Part shown: piece after piece, positions 16,672 through 25,939 of the stretch
Layout: each line of letters opens with the position of its first letter
Numbering within the stretch: the stretch's first letter is position 1
Origin: an uncultured Erythrobacter sp.
GTDB taxonomy: Bacteria; Pseudomonadota; Alphaproteobacteria; Sphingomonadales; Sphingomonadaceae
Length of the DNA stretch: 64,000 nt
Reading direction: 5' to 3'
Assembly: GCF_947499705.1 (NCBI RefSeq)
Contig: NZ_CANMPJ010000001.1
Coordinates: 159,501-223,500, forward strand
Translations under genes and position numbers: made by a program
Notes under the pieces: generated by a model
Seen by the model: only the letters and a program-made list of their open reading frames with translations
Databases searched by the model: none
Told to the model about the DNA's origin: nothing

Positions 16672-18624
16672 TCAGCCGCTTGGCAGAGTGATCGTGCCCA
16701 CGGTTCCCTCACCCGGTTGTGATTCCATTTCGAATTTGAAGCCATGACGGCGTGCCAGGTCATGGACGATAGCTAGTCCGAGGCCTTCGCCCTCGGATGC
16801 CTCGGACTTAGCTCCAGATTGTTGCACGTTTTGCAGAGTGGCGTGATCCATCCCTTTGCCGTCGTCGCTAACGGTGATCCGGCAGTCTTGGTCCATGGAG
16901 AGCTTCAGCATGACCTTCGCGGCACCCGCATGACGGATCGCGTTGGCGACAAGGTTGCTGGTGGACCGGATCAGGGCAAGAGCCGGAACGCGGGATTCGC
17001 AATTATCTGTCTCGACCAGAAATTCGATCCCTGCGTTCTCCGCTTCGGCTTCGAACATGTCTTTCACTGCTTTGACGACCAAAGTGAGTGAATAGGGCTC
17101 GGCTTCCGTCTCGGTATTGGCGAATCCAGCGCGGTTATCCCGATCGGAATATTCGTTGGTCAATTGCTCCAAATAATCGATGGCCTCGCCCAGCCTGGAT
17201 TGGAGCGCAGGCGAAAGCCGATCCGCCTCGCTGCCAACGGCAGCCCTCAGGCCAGTGATCGGCTGACGGATATCGTGGCTTGCCGCCGCCAGCTGTGCCT
17301 TGTGCCTTGCGGCTGCGTCACGCGCCCTCGCATACTCGCGCTCGGTTTCGAGCAGGCGGCGGTCCGTTTGCGCTTGAGATTCGAGCGCATCAATCCGTTC
17401 GGCCACCATTCGATTGCGTTCACGGCGAGAGCGAAGCACGTCGACCAGTAGCAGCATGAGCATGCCAATTCCGGCCAGCAGTCTCAGCGTATCACGGGTG
17501 AACTCGATTGTGAGGTCGGAGAGATCGCGGCCAAGGTAATAGGGCTCCACCAGCAGCGCGCCAATGGCGCTGGCGAGCAGGATCGCGCCTGCAGCCAATC
17601 GCAACGGCCGGGCAATGTCGAACCGCAGCGCAACGGTAATCGCGAACAAGAATAGTCCGAGATACAGCGCCCAGAGAATGTCTGGAGTAGAATTCGAGTA
17701 GAGCGCAATCGCGATCAGAGGCACCATCAACGCCGCTGACGCAGCGACACGGATCACGCTATTCTCGAGCCGCAATTCCTTCCGAAAACCGAAGAGGAAG
17801 ACATAGAGTATCGCGAAGATCGCAAGCAAAGTTGCTGCTTCCCACCATAATCTGGCGGTCAGCGAGGAGGTAACAAATGTCGTGGTGAACAGCGACGCTT
17901 CATTCTGAAGCATTGTGACCGAATAGGCGATCCCGATCAGGACACCTAGCGGGCGCGACGTAAGGTAAGATACGATCGCGAGGATAAGACCTATGATAAG
18001 CAGCGTCGCGGTGAACCCGCCTTTGAGCAGTACAGCCACAACCTGATTGGTGCCGAGTTCGCCTTCGCGAAAGATCCCGATATTGGGGTTGTCCGAACTG
18101 GCGGTATTGATGAGCGCAAGGCAGCTTTGTCCCGCGCCGACGGTGAAGCTCTGCGAACGCAGATAGGTGAAATAGCGCGCGCTAAGCGGGCGGTCTTTGC
18201 CCGTCTGGGTAGCGAGTATCTCAACCGGCGCGGCGCCTTCGCAGCTTAGATAGACGCGCGGGGGCTCCACGAAGATGCCGCCGATGCCGATGATCCGTCG
18301 CAGGTCGGCCGTGCCGGGTTCGGCAGGGTTGGTGAAGGGCAGGGCGATCCAAGCGCGCCAATCGTGAAACTCCGATACGCCGCCTGATCGCCTTTCACTT
18401 TCAAACCGGCCCTCACGATACTCGGCTAGCGCCTCTGCCAGATCGATTTCTGCGCCCGCCTCGGTGATGAGGTAGGACGCCGAGCCCTCGACCATCTCGT
18501 TGGAACTGCCGGGCTGGAGCACCACAGTTTGCTGGGCAGCAGCATGGGCAATGGGCGCCGCGGCGAAGGTTAAGAATGCCAAGCAGGCGGCCAAAAGCCG
18601 GAAAAAAACGGTCTTCCCCTGCAT
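16672..18624 (-). CDS. Membrane sensor histidine kinase, 7TM (7TMR-DISM) type
   Basis: A 650-residue sensor kinase. It has a signal peptide (start at the ATG at 18624), a periplasmic 7TMR-DISM extracellular-like domain (about residues 30-190) and seven membrane helices (about 200-410). A coiled coil follows, then a dimerisation helix with the phospho-accepting His in AASHDIRQP and a HATPase domain (NLVANAIRHA, DDGKGMD, GEGLGLAIV). DISM domains often bind carbohydrates, so a glycan signal from the adjacent locus is plausible. It is divergent from the NarL-type regulator at 18682, which lies 57 bases away, and the two very likely form a pair. An in-frame extension to 19350 overlaps that gene and is rejected. 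Confidence 0.87.
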   Translation of the reverse strand: MQGKTVFFRLLAACLAFLTFAAAPIAHAAAQQTVVLQPGSSNEMVEGSASYLITEAGAEIDLAEALAEYREGRFESERRSGGVSEFHDWRAWIALPFTNPAEPGTADLRRIIGIGGIFVEPPRVYLSCEGAAPVEILATQTGKDRPLSARYFTYLRSQSFTVGAGQSCLALINTASSDNPNIGIFREGELGTNQVVAVLLKGGFTATLLIIGLILAIVSYLTSRPLGVLIGIAYSVTMLQNEASLFTTTFVTSSLTARLWWEAATLLAIFAILYVFLFGFRKELRLENSVIRVAASAALMVPLIAIALYSNSTPDILWALYLGLFLFAITVALRFDIARPLRLAAGAILLASAIGALLVEPYYLGRDLSDLTIEFTRDTLRLLAGIGMLMLLLVDVLRSRRERNRMVAERIDALESQAQTDRRLLETEREYARARDAAARHKAQLAAASHDIRQPITGLRAAVGSEADRLSPALQSRLGEAIDYLEQLTNEYSDRDNRAGFANTETEAEPYSLTLVVKAVKDMFEAEAENAGIEFLVETDNCESRVPALALIRSTSNLVANAIRHAGAAKVMLKLSMDQDCRITVSDDGKGMDHATLQNVQQSGAKSEASEGEGLGLAIVHDLARRHGFKFEMESQPGEGTVGTITLPSG

Positions 18625-18681
18625 CGCCCTTTGTATACGGTGCCAACCAGGAATGGCGATGGGCGCTTGGGGGCGATCTGA

Positions 18682-19335
18682 TTGAGCTTCGGGAGAACCT
18701 GTACGGCGGTGATCGCTGACGATCATGCGATCATCCGCGACGCACTGACCGCTTCGATCACCGATGAAGATAGGTTGGACGGCCACCGGATCGAAATCGT
18801 CGACCAGATCGACAATGGCATCGATGCCATTGTCGCTATCCGCAAGCATCGTCCCGATTTGCTCATGCTGGATGTTACCATGCCGCACGCGGGAGGCACC
18901 GAAGTGCTGCTCGAAGCGCGGCGTTGGTCGCCTGAGACCAAGGTGATCATCTTCACTGGCGTGGAAGCCGTCGGCAAGATCGCCGAACTGGTCGAAGTCG
19001 GCGCCGACGGCGTGTTCTGCAAAGCCGACGATATTGGCGAGGTCACACGCGCCATCCCGCGGATTCTCGAAGGAGGCAGGATCGTCTGCAGCCGGTTCAC
19101 TCGTCTGCTTGAAGACAGCGCCGAACTGGAACCGCTGACCGACCGGGAACGGCAAGTTCTGAACCAGGTTGTTGCGGGCCGGACCAATCGCGAGATCGGC
19201 GAAGCGCTCGGCATCAGCATCAAGACGGTTGATCGTCATCGCACCAGCGTGATGGGCAAGACAGGCTCGCATTCCGCGGCCGAATTGATCGCCTACGCCC
19301 TGCGCGAAGGTTTGATCGATCCGCGTTCGAGCTAA
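18682..19335 (+). CDS. NarL/FixJ-family response regulator with LuxR HTH
   Basis: A 217-residue two-domain regulator. The receiver (residues 8-125) shows IADDH acidic residues, phospho-acceptor D64 in LLMLDVTMP, the Thr of IIFTG and a Lys in CKADD. A LuxR-type HTH (about 150-212) has LTDRERQVLNQVVAGRTNREIGE split over its first helices and SIKTVDRHR as recognition helix. The start is a TTG at 18682, which keeps the first beta strand TAVIADD intact; a GTG nine codons later would clip it. It is probably phosphorylated by the divergent 7TM kinase. Targets are unknown, with the polysaccharide genes the nearest candidates. Confidence 0.88.
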   Translation: MSFGRTCTAVIADDHAIIRDALTASITDEDRLDGHRIEIVDQIDNGIDAIVAIRKHRPDLLMLDVTMPHAGGTEVLLEARRWSPETKVIIFTGVEAVGKIAELVEVGADGVFCKADDIGEVTRAIPRILEGGRIVCSRFTRLLEDSAELEPLTDRERQVLNQVVAGRTNREIGEALGISIKTVDRHRTSVMGKTGSHSAAELIAYALREGLIDPRSS

Positions 19336-19362
19336 GTTGGAGGCCGGCACTGTCTTTGATCC

Positions 19363-20415
19363 TTAGCGGAAAATGCAGTTGGAACCGGCTCCGGCTCCGT
19401 CGATCCGGGCATCATCGCCCGCGCCATCGGTGATCATCATCATCCCCTGCCATTCGAATTCATTGTCCAGCGTGCCTTCTGTCACGGGTTGAGGTGCGCT
19501 GGACAGCGCAGAGACGGGATCGCCTGCTGAAACGCCTGTTTCGAGGGTGGGTTTGAGCGGGTATGTCCGGTCGTCACCTTGCCGCATGAACCAGCCCGTG
19601 AAAGCGCCTTCCTGAATGGTCAGCGAAAAACCAGGATAGGCCGCATTGTCGGCGGGCGAATTGGGGCATTCGCTCATGATTTCTGCGATGGCTGGGTCTC
19701 CAATCAAGGGTTGGAGAGCGCCGAGCACTTCGGTTGATGGGCTGCCGAACGGGTATTCTTGCCGCTCGCCTTGGCCGTGAAAGATCGTGATGCCGGTCGA
19801 AGTGGGGCGAACCTCGGGGCGGATATCGACCAATGCAAGCAAGGGTGACGTCCAGCTTTGCTGCGGCAAATAGCTTTCTATCGACATCAATGAAAGATCG
19901 CTGCCTCTATTCGTGACTGGATATTCGGTGCGGTCGTCAACCGGCGTGCCTGCGAAGCTCCAGCTATGGCTTGAAGCTAGAGACACCTCTTCTTCTTGGG
20001 TGCTCGCTTCCACGCTCTGTGAGACGCGCTGTACCTGATAATCCTTGTACCACGCGATCTGGAGCAAAGTGAAACGCGCACGGGTGTAGCGCGAGTACTC
20101 GATGATACCCTCGCAGGCGTTGGAAAGGCAGGAAACTTCGTCGTCGCCGCCTTCGCCTTCCCAACGCGCTGAAATGAGCGCGTGGCCGTTCGTATGATCG
20201 GGGGCAACGCAAACCGCGATATCGAGACCGAAGTCATCCTGCACCGAACCGTCAAGAATGGTCATCTCACCGGTCTTGCAGAGCCTGCTCGCGATTGTGC
20301 TCTCGGTTGCGAGTTCGGAGGCTGCTGTCACCTCTGCCTTTGGCGTGGTGGCGCAGCCAGAGGCCAACACGGCGACGGCCAGCGCCAGAAGAGAGGGAGA
20401 GCTTGAACGGAGCAT
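19363..20415 (-). CDS. Lipoprotein of unknown function
   Basis: A 350-residue lipoprotein starting at the ATG at 20415, behind an AAGGA site. The signal ends in a lipobox (VLASGC, then ATTPKAEV). Several cysteines occur in the mature part (SCLSNACEG, FGLDIAVCVAP and a C-terminal NCIFR), compatible with disulfides in the periplasm. I recognise no domain. A strong hairpin separates it from the upstream exported-protein gene, so it is probably transcribed on its own. Confidence 0.65.
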   Translation of the reverse strand: MLRSSSPSLLALAVAVLASGCATTPKAEVTAASELATESTIASRLCKTGEMTILDGSVQDDFGLDIAVCVAPDHTNGHALISARWEGEGGDDEVSCLSNACEGIIEYSRYTRARFTLLQIAWYKDYQVQRVSQSVEASTQEEEVSLASSHSWSFAGTPVDDRTEYPVTNRGSDLSLMSIESYLPQQSWTSPLLALVDIRPEVRPTSTGITIFHGQGERQEYPFGSPSTEVLGALQPLIGDPAIAEIMSECPNSPADNAAYPGFSLTIQEGAFTGWFMRQGDDRTYPLKPTLETGVSAGDPVSALSSAPQPVTEGTLDNEFEWQGMMMITDGAGDDARIDGAGAGSNCIFR

Positions 20416-20445
20416 GGTCAAATCCTTTCACTCACGAAAATCGAA

Positions 20446-20477
20446 GCGACCCGGCTGCGTATTTGCAGCCGGGTCGC
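20446..20477 (-). terminator. Rho-independent-type terminator
   Basis: A perfect 13-base stem (20446-20458 with 20465-20477) closes a 6-base loop just after the stop of the Cys-repeat protein gene. On the minus strand it is followed by a short T-rich stretch (TTCGATTTTCG). It should end transcription of that gene before the lipoprotein gene begins. Confidence 0.75.
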
Positions 20478-20489
20478 CGTCACCTTGGA

Positions 20490-21647
20490 TCAATAGTCCT
20501 TGAAGGGATAGACTGCGCCGGTCTTGTAGACCGCTCCGCCAACCCCGACCCCGCCGCCGGCACCGAAGCTGATACCGTCAAAGCCAAGGGTGTTTCCGGC
20601 GAAGTCGACGCCGCCCGACAGGCCGACAATATAGTGGCCGGAGACCACCGCCGAAGTGCCATGGTCGCTGCCAACTCGGCTGGTCGGGATGGTCGAACGC
20701 GACAGCCCGACGGTCACATCACCGACCACCTCGGCCTTCGGTCCGGCTCCGACACCGCCGGTGAAGAACCAGCGTGCATTGGGGCTCTTCTTCAGCTCGA
20801 TCGCGATCCCAGTGGATGCAGATCCGGCGACCCAGGCCGCGCCGCTGCCGCCAACCGTGATGGTCAGCGTCTTGAAGTAGCCGCCGCTTCCGCCACCGGC
20901 GCTGCGCACACTTGCACCGCTGGACGTGCCTGCATTCAGCGCTGGCAAGTTACCCATGTCGCGCAGCGCCGTGTGGCTGGTGCCGCATGCCCGCAGGAGC
21001 CGATTCACACCATTGCGAGAACGATCCTTCATTGCGTCTTTGAGCTGGTTCAGCATGTGCGACCGATTGAGGCATTTCGTCAGGTTGGCGAGCGGATTGT
21101 TGTCGCCAATTTCCTCAATCACCGTCTTGGCCACTGCGATCCGATCAGAATTGCGGACCTTCTTGATGCAGGTGCCTCGCTTGCCGCGCAACATGTTGGG
21201 TTTGTAGCTCAGCCCTGTGTTGCACCATTTTGCGGGATTTACATGGAAGCAGCTATTCTGGTTCAGCCCGCCGCATGCCGGTTTGGGTGGCTTGATCACG
21301 CATGTGCCCCGTCTGCCGATGCGTGGTTTGTAGGTTAGACCGGCATTGCACCATTTCTTGGGATTGGGGCTGACGCAGCTGTTTTGGTTCAAACCACCGC
21401 AGGGCTTGGGCTTTGGTTTGGGTTTCGAAACCTTCTTGATGCAGATGCCGCGCTTCCCGATACGGGGCTTGTAAGTCAGCCCGGCCTTGCACCATTTCTT
21501 CGGGTTCACATGGACGCAGCTTTTCTGATTGAGGCCGCCGCATGACTTTTTGAATGAGGCCGCCTGAACCGGTTCGGTAGGGGCAATCATGGTCGTACCG
21601 AGCGCCAATCCGAAGACTGCCGTCGCCTGAAAAATCATCTTGAACAT
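20490..21647 (-). CDS. Secreted protein with three four-cysteine repeats
   Basis: A 385-residue exported protein. The ATG at 21647 is chosen because a GGAGG site lies 8 bases upstream and a signal peptide follows directly (FQATAVFGLALGTTMIA). The mature part has three near-identical units of about 36 residues (roughly 36-71, 83-118 and 125-161). Each carries four Cys with the core CGGLNQxSC, NPxKWC, GLxYKP and RGxC, separated by Lys/Pro linkers. A helical segment (165-235) and a Gly-rich beta-type C-terminal half (about 240-385) end in a tyrosine. The pattern suggests small disulfide or metal-binding modules on the cell surface. I recognise no family. Confidence 0.7.
   Translation of the reverse strand: MFKMIFQATAVFGLALGTTMIAPTEPVQAASFKKSCGGLNQKSCVHVNPKKWCKAGLTYKPRIGKRGICIKKVSKPKPKPKPCGGLNQNSCVSPNPKKWCNAGLTYKPRIGRRGTCVIKPPKPACGGLNQNSCFHVNPAKWCNTGLSYKPNMLRGKRGTCIKKVRNSDRIAVAKTVIEEIGDNNPLANLTKCLNRSHMLNQLKDAMKDRSRNGVNRLLRACGTSHTALRDMGNLPALNAGTSSGASVRSAGGGSGGYFKTLTITVGGSGAAWVAGSASTGIAIELKKSPNARWFFTGGVGAGPKAEVVGDVTVGLSRSTIPTSRVGSDHGTSAVVSGHYIVGLSGGVDFAGNTLGFDGISFGAGGGVGVGGAVYKTGAVYPFKDY
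21165..21542 (-). repeat. Three tandem coding repeats of about 110-125 bases
   Basis: The DNA coding the three four-Cys units of the secreted protein is repeated in tandem with modest divergence. Recurring stretches correspond to CGGLNQ, NPKKWC and LTYKPRIG. The similarity at nucleotide level suggests fairly recent internal duplication and possible unit-number variation between strains. Confidence 0.7.
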
Positions 21648-21694
21648 CGTCTTATCCTCCATTGAGATTGTGTTGTTGGTTGGGGTTGGATTGA

Positions 21695-22216
21695 TCACCA
21701 CGGCTCGACATGTTCGCCGTCGTCGACGGGGAGATCGTCGTATTCTGGCCCGTCATATCCAGGCTCGTCCGGGTAGGGCTCTGCGCCTGTAAAGCTGTCG
21801 ACACGGTCGAGGTGATAAGTGATCGGGATTAGCGCCTGGGTGCGGCCCCGAAGCGTGTCGTCATCGATCCATTCGAAACGGATGTTCGACATCAGCGGCA
21901 GGTCGCGCCCGGCGAAGCTGCCATCGTTCGTTTCACGCAAGTCGGTGAGCACGACCTGACCCGGATTGATCTTGAAGATCAGCATATGGACCCAACCGTC
22001 TTCGGCGTGGGCATGGCCGTTTTCGACAACGATCCGCTTGCCGATCTCGCGGATTTCCCAAACTCCGTCGATTGGCAGGGGATCGAGCGGTTCAACCTGG
22101 TCTACGGTCGGAAGCAGCGCTGGTATCTGCGCCTGGGCGGTTTGGGGCAGCGCTGTCGTGCCAAGCGACAAGGCGGCTGCGGCGATTGCTAACCTTTTGG
22201 CAGTTGTGCAGGTCAT
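21695..22216 (-). CDS. Exported protein of unknown function
   Basis: A 173-residue protein that starts at the ATG at 22216 (GGAG site) with a signal peptide (LAIAAAALSLGTTALPQTAQA). The mature part is acidic and beta-rich (DGVWEIREIGKRIVVENG, MLIFKINPGQVVLTDL). Its tail is rich in Asp, Glu, Pro and Tyr (YPDEPGYDGPEYDDLPVDD), which could bind metal ions or stay unstructured. It lies 47 bases upstream of the Cys-repeat gene and may be co-transcribed with it. Confidence 0.6.
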   Translation of the reverse strand: MTCTTAKRLAIAAAALSLGTTALPQTAQAQIPALLPTVDQVEPLDPLPIDGVWEIREIGKRIVVENGHAHAEDGWVHMLIFKINPGQVVLTDLRETNDGSFAGRDLPLMSNIRFEWIDDDTLRGRTQALIPITYHLDRVDSFTGAEPYPDEPGYDGPEYDDLPVDDGEHVEPW

Positions 22217-22452
22217 TGTTTTCTCCTCAAATCGAGCGGTTCGAATGTGAGGAATTTGTCGCAGCGACCGGACCAAAGCGGAATGAGGTGCATCCCCCAA
22301 TCAGGCGGGGTTTCCGTTCATCTCCGCGCAAGTTGGGGCAGGTCAGCGGGGACTGAGAATTGGGGGGAGCACCCCATCGTCATTGGCCGGAAAATCGCGA
22401 TGCTGGTTCGCGTTCAATGAGGCGGCGCACCGCCGACCAAGGAGTAAGAGAC

Positions 22453-23292
22453 ATGCACAAGATGACGAACCGCATCATGAAGCTGGCGATCCTTTCAGGA
22501 GCGCTGGCCGCAACTCAGGCGCAAGCGAGTGTGAGCAAGATTTGCCTTGAACTGCCGACGGGGTCGAAAACGCTCTCGGCAGAAATCGCCAGTGGCTGCC
22601 TGCCGACATCACCCCGCCATGAGGGGAAGTTCACCCTTGAGGTGGATCAGGCCAATGCAATGATCCAGATTGATGGCGAGTTCAGTCAGATTGGCGATCA
22701 GCGTATTGGGACTGCCGATTGCATGGGATCGCAAAGGCTAACGCTCAATGCCGAGGCCGTCGAGCCGAGGCGCTACAGCATTATCTTCAACGGCCAATAC
22801 AAGGGAGTGTTCGACGTGTCGGACGGTGCCGGGCAATCCGGCTGCATCGGACAGCATGGTTCGGTAAGAGGCGAGGCGGACATTGAAGTTCTCCGGCGCT
22901 CCACATTCGAGGGGTGGGTTGCGGCAGAGTTGGGCGAGCTTGCAGAGTTGACCGCACCCTCGATGGGCGAACTGGTCGGTCAGTTGCTGGGCAACCACCC
23001 GGAAAGCATGGAGGGACGCGGCGTGGCTGATGTTCGCATCGGCAAGGCGCGCTGGCAGCAAAGAATGGAGTTCAAGCCTGGGCCTGGTCCAGGCGGGCGA
23101 GGCGCAGCCCCCTTTGTGGCCGTCCGTATCGAAGAGCACGGCTATCTCGATGATAGCGTTTCCGGCCGCCGGGTCTTTGCAGTCGTTCGCCAGACGCAGG
23201 AAGGCGGTTGGACCGTAACTGAGCAATGGCAACAATGGATGTGCGCACGCGGTGGTCGCTCTGGCCAATGGAGCGGAGAACCATGCGTTTGA
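22453..23292 (+). CDS. Exported protein of unknown function
   Basis: A 279-residue protein with a signal peptide (MKLAILSGALAATQAQA after a short basic N-terminus). The ATG at 22453 is preceded by AAGGAGTAAGAG. The mature part is beta-rich with scattered Cys (SKICLELP, ASGCLPTS, DCMGS, SGCIGQHG) and two Cys near the end (WMCARGG, GEPCV). No family is recognised. It is divergent from the exported-protein gene at 21695-22216; the 236 bases between them hold both promoters. Confidence 0.6.
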   Translation: MHKMTNRIMKLAILSGALAATQAQASVSKICLELPTGSKTLSAEIASGCLPTSPRHEGKFTLEVDQANAMIQIDGEFSQIGDQRIGTADCMGSQRLTLNAEAVEPRRYSIIFNGQYKGVFDVSDGAGQSGCIGQHGSVRGEADIEVLRRSTFEGWVAAELGELAELTAPSMGELVGQLLGNHPESMEGRGVADVRIGKARWQQRMEFKPGPGPGGRGAAPFVAVRIEEHGYLDDSVSGRRVFAVVRQTQEGGWTVTEQWQQWMCARGGRSGQWSGEPCV

Positions 23293-23609
23293 TGCATCTT
23301 CTCGGCCCGGCGACGTTTCTAGAATCGCGGCGACTATCGAACATACCTCGACGATTGGCAGTATTGGGGGATTAGATAAAATCGGCTGACAGGATTTTTG
23401 AAAAATGCTCTCTACACTTCAATAGGACATCTTCGGAAATTGGATTCTTGTATTTGCATCTGAAGTGTTACAGAATATTAAGTGTTGAAGACGAGAAATA
23501 CAAAATATTCGATGAGATTCAATTTCCTTCAATCCTGCAAAGGCTTCCGTGATTGCGATTGTTTTCAATTGGGCAATGATCGTACGCGATGCCAAAGAAG
23601 TGAGGCTGT
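23293..23609 (+). promoter_or_regulatory. AT-rich leader of the MNIO operon with candidate promoter
   Basis: A gene-free stretch distinctly AT-rich compared with both neighbours. A sigma-70-like promoter can be placed at TTGCAT (23454-23459), a 16-base spacer and TATTAA (23476-23481). ACACTTCA (23414-23421) and TGAAGTGT (23461-23468) are inverted copies that would bracket the -35 region, and AAGTGTTGAAG recurs just downstream. These are possible operator elements; their regulator is unknown. Confidence 0.4.
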
Positions 23610-25193
23610 ATGAACAAGCATGATCCGATCACTCGTTTTACACCGGCTGAAAATCACCTAATCGAAACCCTCAATAAAACGCTTGATCGCGATACTGCGC
23701 TCGCCGAACTCAAGAAATTGCTTCAAGTCGCGGTCCAAATCGAACTCGCGACAATTCCGATTTATCTCTACACGTATTATTCGATCAATCGGACCGTACA
23801 CAGCGGCGAGAACATGCGGCCAAGCGACATATTCGCCAACAAGACTGGCGGCATGATCATGAGTGTAGCAGTCGAAGAGATGCTGCACATGTCACTCTCT
23901 TCGAACATTCTCTATTCGCTCGGCCAGATGCCGAAGATGTATCAGCTCGCACCCGACAGCTATCCCACATTGCTTCCGGCTCACCATCAAACTGACAAGT
24001 GGCAACCCGAAGGTCCCGATGGCTCGCACGATGTCAAAATTCCGCTCGGCAAGCTCAATTACGAGCAGCTTTGGCATTTTCTCCAGATCGAATATCCGGA
24101 AACCATGGACGCGGTCCCGGAAAACAAGGACTGGAAGACCATCGGGCAGGTCTATTCCTATGTCCGCTGCATCATCGCGACCAAGTGGATCGAGGATGAG
24201 GATTTCCGCAAAGGCAGCGCCGAGCACCAAATCCAGAGCTTCAACTATTCGCCCAACAACACGGACACCGTCCACACCAAGGGCAAGTTTGATCCCTGGT
24301 CACCAGCTCCGGAAACGGCCGATCCGGACGCAGAGCCGTTTGTTGGCAAGAGCGCAGCCGAAGGGGCAATCTATTCCAATGAGGAAGACAGCCACGCCGG
24401 GATGACCGAACTGGTCACGATCAGCGGCAAGGAAGACGCCTATGTCGCGATCGACACGGTCTGCGATCAGGGCGAGGGCTATGCGCAGCCGCACATGCAC
24501 GATTTGCCGACCGATGATCCGTCTAAGCACGAACTGTCGCACTATTATAAATTCCTGACGATCCAGGGGCAGTTCGCGGAATACAAAGCGCATTGGGAAT
24601 CTGGCGGCCTGAAAGAACGCCTGCCCAAATATCCCGCTCCGCCGCCACCAGTGGAGCCGACCATAGGGTCCGGCGAACTCGCCGAAGTTGTGATCGACTA
24701 TCCCGATAATCCAGTCACGCACGAATACCCCGAAGAGCTGCAGCCAATCTCCGACTTCTGCAACGGTGTGTTCCAATACATGCTGGTGCTGACCGAGACG
24801 CTGTATCTGGTGCCGCCGCAAAGCCAGCGACTGTTCTTCAATGAAGGGATGCATCGATCAATGATTTGGGTGCTCGACAAGCTCATCAAGACGATGCGCG
24901 ATATCCCGATCACCGAAGGGAAGCATGCGGGTAAGTCTTTCGCGGCCACGTTCGAGAACATCAATCTCGGCCCGCGCGAAAACTCCTTCGCAACACTCGG
25001 CGTGCTGGGCAAGAAAGCCATCGCTGCTGCCGAGGCATTGATCGCCAAGGACAAGGCAATGGATAATCCTGCGAACAGCGTGATCTACTATGTCCAGCAG
25101 GCATTATCGGCCACCGACGCGCAAGGCGCGCCGCAGCATCTGCCCGATGTGAAGGCATTCTGGGACGGCGACAAGCCAGTCCCAAGCAACTGA
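23610..25193 (+). CDS. Ferritin-like (VioB-type) protein of the MNIO operon
   Basis: A 527-residue protein. The N-terminal part (about residues 10-250) matches the ferritin-like domain also found in VioB, the iminophenylpyruvate-dimer synthase of violacein synthesis. Helix one carries VAVQIELATIPIYLY (E45). Helix two carries VAVEEMLHM (E90, H93), the ExxH metal motif. The C-terminal part (about 370-515) has a further helical bundle (FCNGVFQYMLVLTET, EGMHRSMIWVLDKL). It probably binds iron or another metal in the cytoplasm; no signal peptide is visible. It is the first gene of an operon with a Cys-rich protein, an MNIO enzyme and DUF2063, which suggests a role in redox or metal supply for that modification system. 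Confidence 0.75.
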   Translation: MNKHDPITRFTPAENHLIETLNKTLDRDTALAELKKLLQVAVQIELATIPIYLYTYYSINRTVHSGENMRPSDIFANKTGGMIMSVAVEEMLHMSLSSNILYSLGQMPKMYQLAPDSYPTLLPAHHQTDKWQPEGPDGSHDVKIPLGKLNYEQLWHFLQIEYPETMDAVPENKDWKTIGQVYSYVRCIIATKWIEDEDFRKGSAEHQIQSFNYSPNNTDTVHTKGKFDPWSPAPETADPDAEPFVGKSAAEGAIYSNEEDSHAGMTELVTISGKEDAYVAIDTVCDQGEGYAQPHMHDLPTDDPSKHELSHYYKFLTIQGQFAEYKAHWESGGLKERLPKYPAPPPPVEPTIGSGELAEVVIDYPDNPVTHEYPEELQPISDFCNGVFQYMLVLTETLYLVPPQSQRLFFNEGMHRSMIWVLDKLIKTMRDIPITEGKHAGKSFAATFENINLGPRENSFATLGVLGKKAIAAAEALIAKDKAMDNPANSVIYYVQQALSATDAQGAPQHLPDVKAFWDGDKPVPSN

Positions 25194-25221
25194 AATCTGA
25201 TTAAGAAGTGGGAGTATTCAC

Positions 25222-25917
25222 ATGACCCAAGCGCGCAGAGGCCGTGAACATCTGAAGCAAAAGCCGGAAACGGGGCCTGGCGAGCCTGTGCCAACGCCAT
25301 ATCCTTTCGCAAAGGCTCCGGCGTTTTCGAAAACCGTCGGCACACAGCCGGAAGGGCTCCCGCTGCACAGCTGCATGGGCCTAAACAGCTGCAAGGCATC
25401 CGATCGCTACGGTTTGGAAGGGCATTTCGACCCGGTCACTGGCACGAATGTGCAGAACGATTGCGCCGGTCAGGGGTATTGCGCGACCACGCCTGCCCAT
25501 ACCTGTCACGTGCAGAACAGCTGCAAGAACCAAGGTGGGTGCGGATTGTACGGAACATCGAAAGAGCTGGAAAACCCCGCGCATAATGATTGCCGCTCGC
25601 TCGGTTCCTGCGCCGTGCCGATCAATGCCGAGCGGTTCAGCACAGACGGCGCAAACCGCGGCAAAAGTGTTTGGCAGCGCGCGCGCAAGGTCTTTGAAGA
25701 AACCGTCTGGCCGCAGACGCGGGCCGAGCTGCTCAACAAACAGTCGATGGGCAAGGTCGCCTCCGACTGCGCCTTGCCCAAAGAGCTGGGAGACGCGCCA
25801 GCCGAGTTCGAAGGCAAAGGCCCAGCCTATCAATGGGTGTCCAACAACAACATGAATCGCGGCAACATGACCGCTTGTGGTTCGAGTGGGACGAGCGGCG
25901 CTGGTGGTTGCTCCTGA
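25222..25917 (+). CDS. Cys-rich protein with serial CX5C motifs, probable MNIO substrate
   Basis: A 231-residue protein with 12 Cys. Nine of them fall into exact CX5C spacing: C51-C57, C81-C87, the triple C95-C101-C107 and C124-C130. Local motifs are [28 protein letters not shown] and CRSLGSC. C183, C219 and C230 lie near the end, the last two in a Gly/Ser tail. Repeated NxCK and GGC motifs are like those in peptide substrates of MNIO (DUF692) enzymes, which convert Cys residues to thiooxazole, oxazolone-thioamide or related groups. Unlike bufferin-type precursors it lacks a signal peptide and is long. It starts 28 bases after the ferritin-like gene behind a GGGAG site and lies just before the MNIO gene. 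Confidence 0.7.
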   Translation: MTQARRGREHLKQKPETGPGEPVPTPYPFAKAPAFSKTVGTQPEGLPLHSCMGLNSCKASDRYGLEGHFDPVTGTNVQNDCAGQGYCATTPAHTCHVQNSCKNQGGCGLYGTSKELENPAHNDCRSLGSCAVPINAERFSTDGANRGKSVWQRARKVFEETVWPQTRAELLNKQSMGKVASDCALPKELGDAPAEFEGKGPAYQWVSNNNMNRGNMTACGSSGTSGAGGCS

Positions 25918-25939
25918 TTTCAGGGTAGTCTCGCACCCA

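Noticed and set aside
18625..19350. Long in-frame extension of the 7TM kinase upstream of 18624
   Set aside because: It overlaps almost the whole response-regulator gene on the other strand, has no ribosome-binding site, and the ATG at 18624 starts a clean signal peptide.
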